Assembly: GCA_937927565.1 (NCBI GenBank)
Contig: CALBDV010000391.1
Span: forward strand, 1-13,268
DNA from: an uncultured Holophagales bacterium
GTDB lineage: Bacteria > Acidobacteriota > Thermoanaerobaculia > UBA5066
Direction: 5' to 3'
Length of the DNA stretch: 13,268 nucleotides
The stretch's first letter is position 1. Each line of letters begins with the position of its first letter. A model generated the notes under the pieces. The model saw only the letters and a program-made list of their open reading frames with translations. It had not been told where the DNA came from and ran no database searches. The translations under genes were made by a program, and so were the position numbers. Below, piece after piece: positions 12,854 to 13,268 of this stretch.

Positions 12854-13268
12854 CGAAGAGACCCGCCCTCGGAAAAGGACTCTCCGCCCTCATTCCGGCG
12901 GCGAGACCCGGCACCCCCGAAGCCCGGCCAGGGGTCTCGGTCCAGATGGTCGACCTCGACCACCTCGAGGCGAACCGGCAGCAGCCGCGCCGCAGGTTCG
13001 ACGACGACGGTCTCGAGGAGCTGGCCCGCTCGATCAAGGAGACCGGGATCCTCCAGCCGATCCTCGTCACCCGCGATGCCGACCGCTTCCGGATCCTGGC
13101 GGGAGAGCGCCGGGTCCGGGCCGCCCGGCTCGCGGGCCTCACCCGCGTCCCGGTCCTCGTCAAGGAGGGGCTCGAGGATCGAGACCACCTCCTCGTCGCG
13201 CTCATCGAGAACATCCAGCGCCGCGACCTGACGGCGATGGAAGAGGCGGAGTCGTACTGGCACCTGAA
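12850..13268 (+). CDS. parB: Chromosome partitioning protein ParB (Spo0J), N-terminal part
   Basis: ParB is a CTP-dependent clamp that loads at parS and forms the partition complex. 139 codons are visible before the right edge. Residues 1-14 (TKRPALGKGLSALI) match the conserved N-terminal tail containing the ParA-stimulating region. LQPILVTR (68-75), GERRVRAARLAGL (85-97) and ENIQRRDL (120-127) form the CTP-binding N-terminal domain. The helix-turn-helix that reads parS and the dimerisation domain lie outside the window. The start is GTG at 12850, overlapping the parA stop (GTGA), with GGAGGG 5 nt upstream, so the pair is co-translated. Confidence 0.96.
   Translation, partial: MTKRPALGKGLSALIPAARPGTPEARPGVSVQMVDLDHLEANRQQPRRRFDDDGLEELARSIKETGILQPILVTRDADRFRILAGERRVRAARLAGLTRVPVLVKEGLEDRDHLLVALIENIQRRDLTAMEEAESYWHL

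Overview
This window is a bacterial chromosome replication-origin region. Thirteen protein genes are recognisable, and every one belongs to the conserved set that flanks oriC. The DNA is very GC-rich, with G or C at most third codon positions. Nine of the thirteen chosen start codons are GTG or TTG. YidC has the large periplasmic domain found in bacteria with two membranes, so the host is a high-GC diderm. Acidobacteriota, Myxococcota and neighbouring phyla would fit, but nothing here fixes the phylum. There are no rRNA or tRNA genes, insertion sequences or CRISPR arrays.

Left arm, minus strand (1-5301): dnaA, dnaN, recF and gyrB, transcribed leftwards. gyrB runs off the left edge with its ATPase half and the start of its TOPRIM domain present. 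The 223-bp gap between dnaA and dnaN (3759-3981) looks like the origin. It holds an AT-rich stretch with an inverted repeat, a run of TAG trinucleotides matching the DnaA-trio motif, a GC-rich spacer, and then three same-orientation DnaA-box-like 9-mers. The order and orientation relative to dnaA and dnaN are those described for Bacillus subtilis.

Divergent promoter region (5302-5501): an extended -10 for dnaA faces left and a TTGACA-17-GAGAAT promoter for rpmH faces right.

Right arm, plus strand (5502-13268): rpmH, rnpA, yidD, yidC, mnmE, mnmG, rsmG, parA, parB (parB cut by the right edge). These cover ribosomal protein L34, the RNase P protein, two membrane-insertion factors, the MnmE-MnmG tRNA-modifying pair, a 16S rRNA methyltransferase and the ParABS segregation system. 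Four junctions are 4-bp stop/start overlaps (rnpA-yidD, mnmE-mnmG, mnmG-rsmG, parA-parB). No jag/khpB gene lies between yidC and mnmE and no noc lies before parA.

The most unusual structure is at rsmG-parA. A unit of about 139 bp, carrying the last ~20 codons of rsmG, a parS site and the first ~30 codons of parA, is tandemly duplicated. The inner junction has decayed into a frameshifted parA 5' relic joined to an rsmG 3' relic, but both parS sites remain essentially intact (one perfect, one 15/16). One parS contains the rsmG stop codon and the other contains the likely parA start codon. A second point of interest is the DnaA DNA-recognition motif: it reads DKHHTT where E. coli has GRDHTT, and the nearby DnaA-box candidates all diverge from the textbook sequence.
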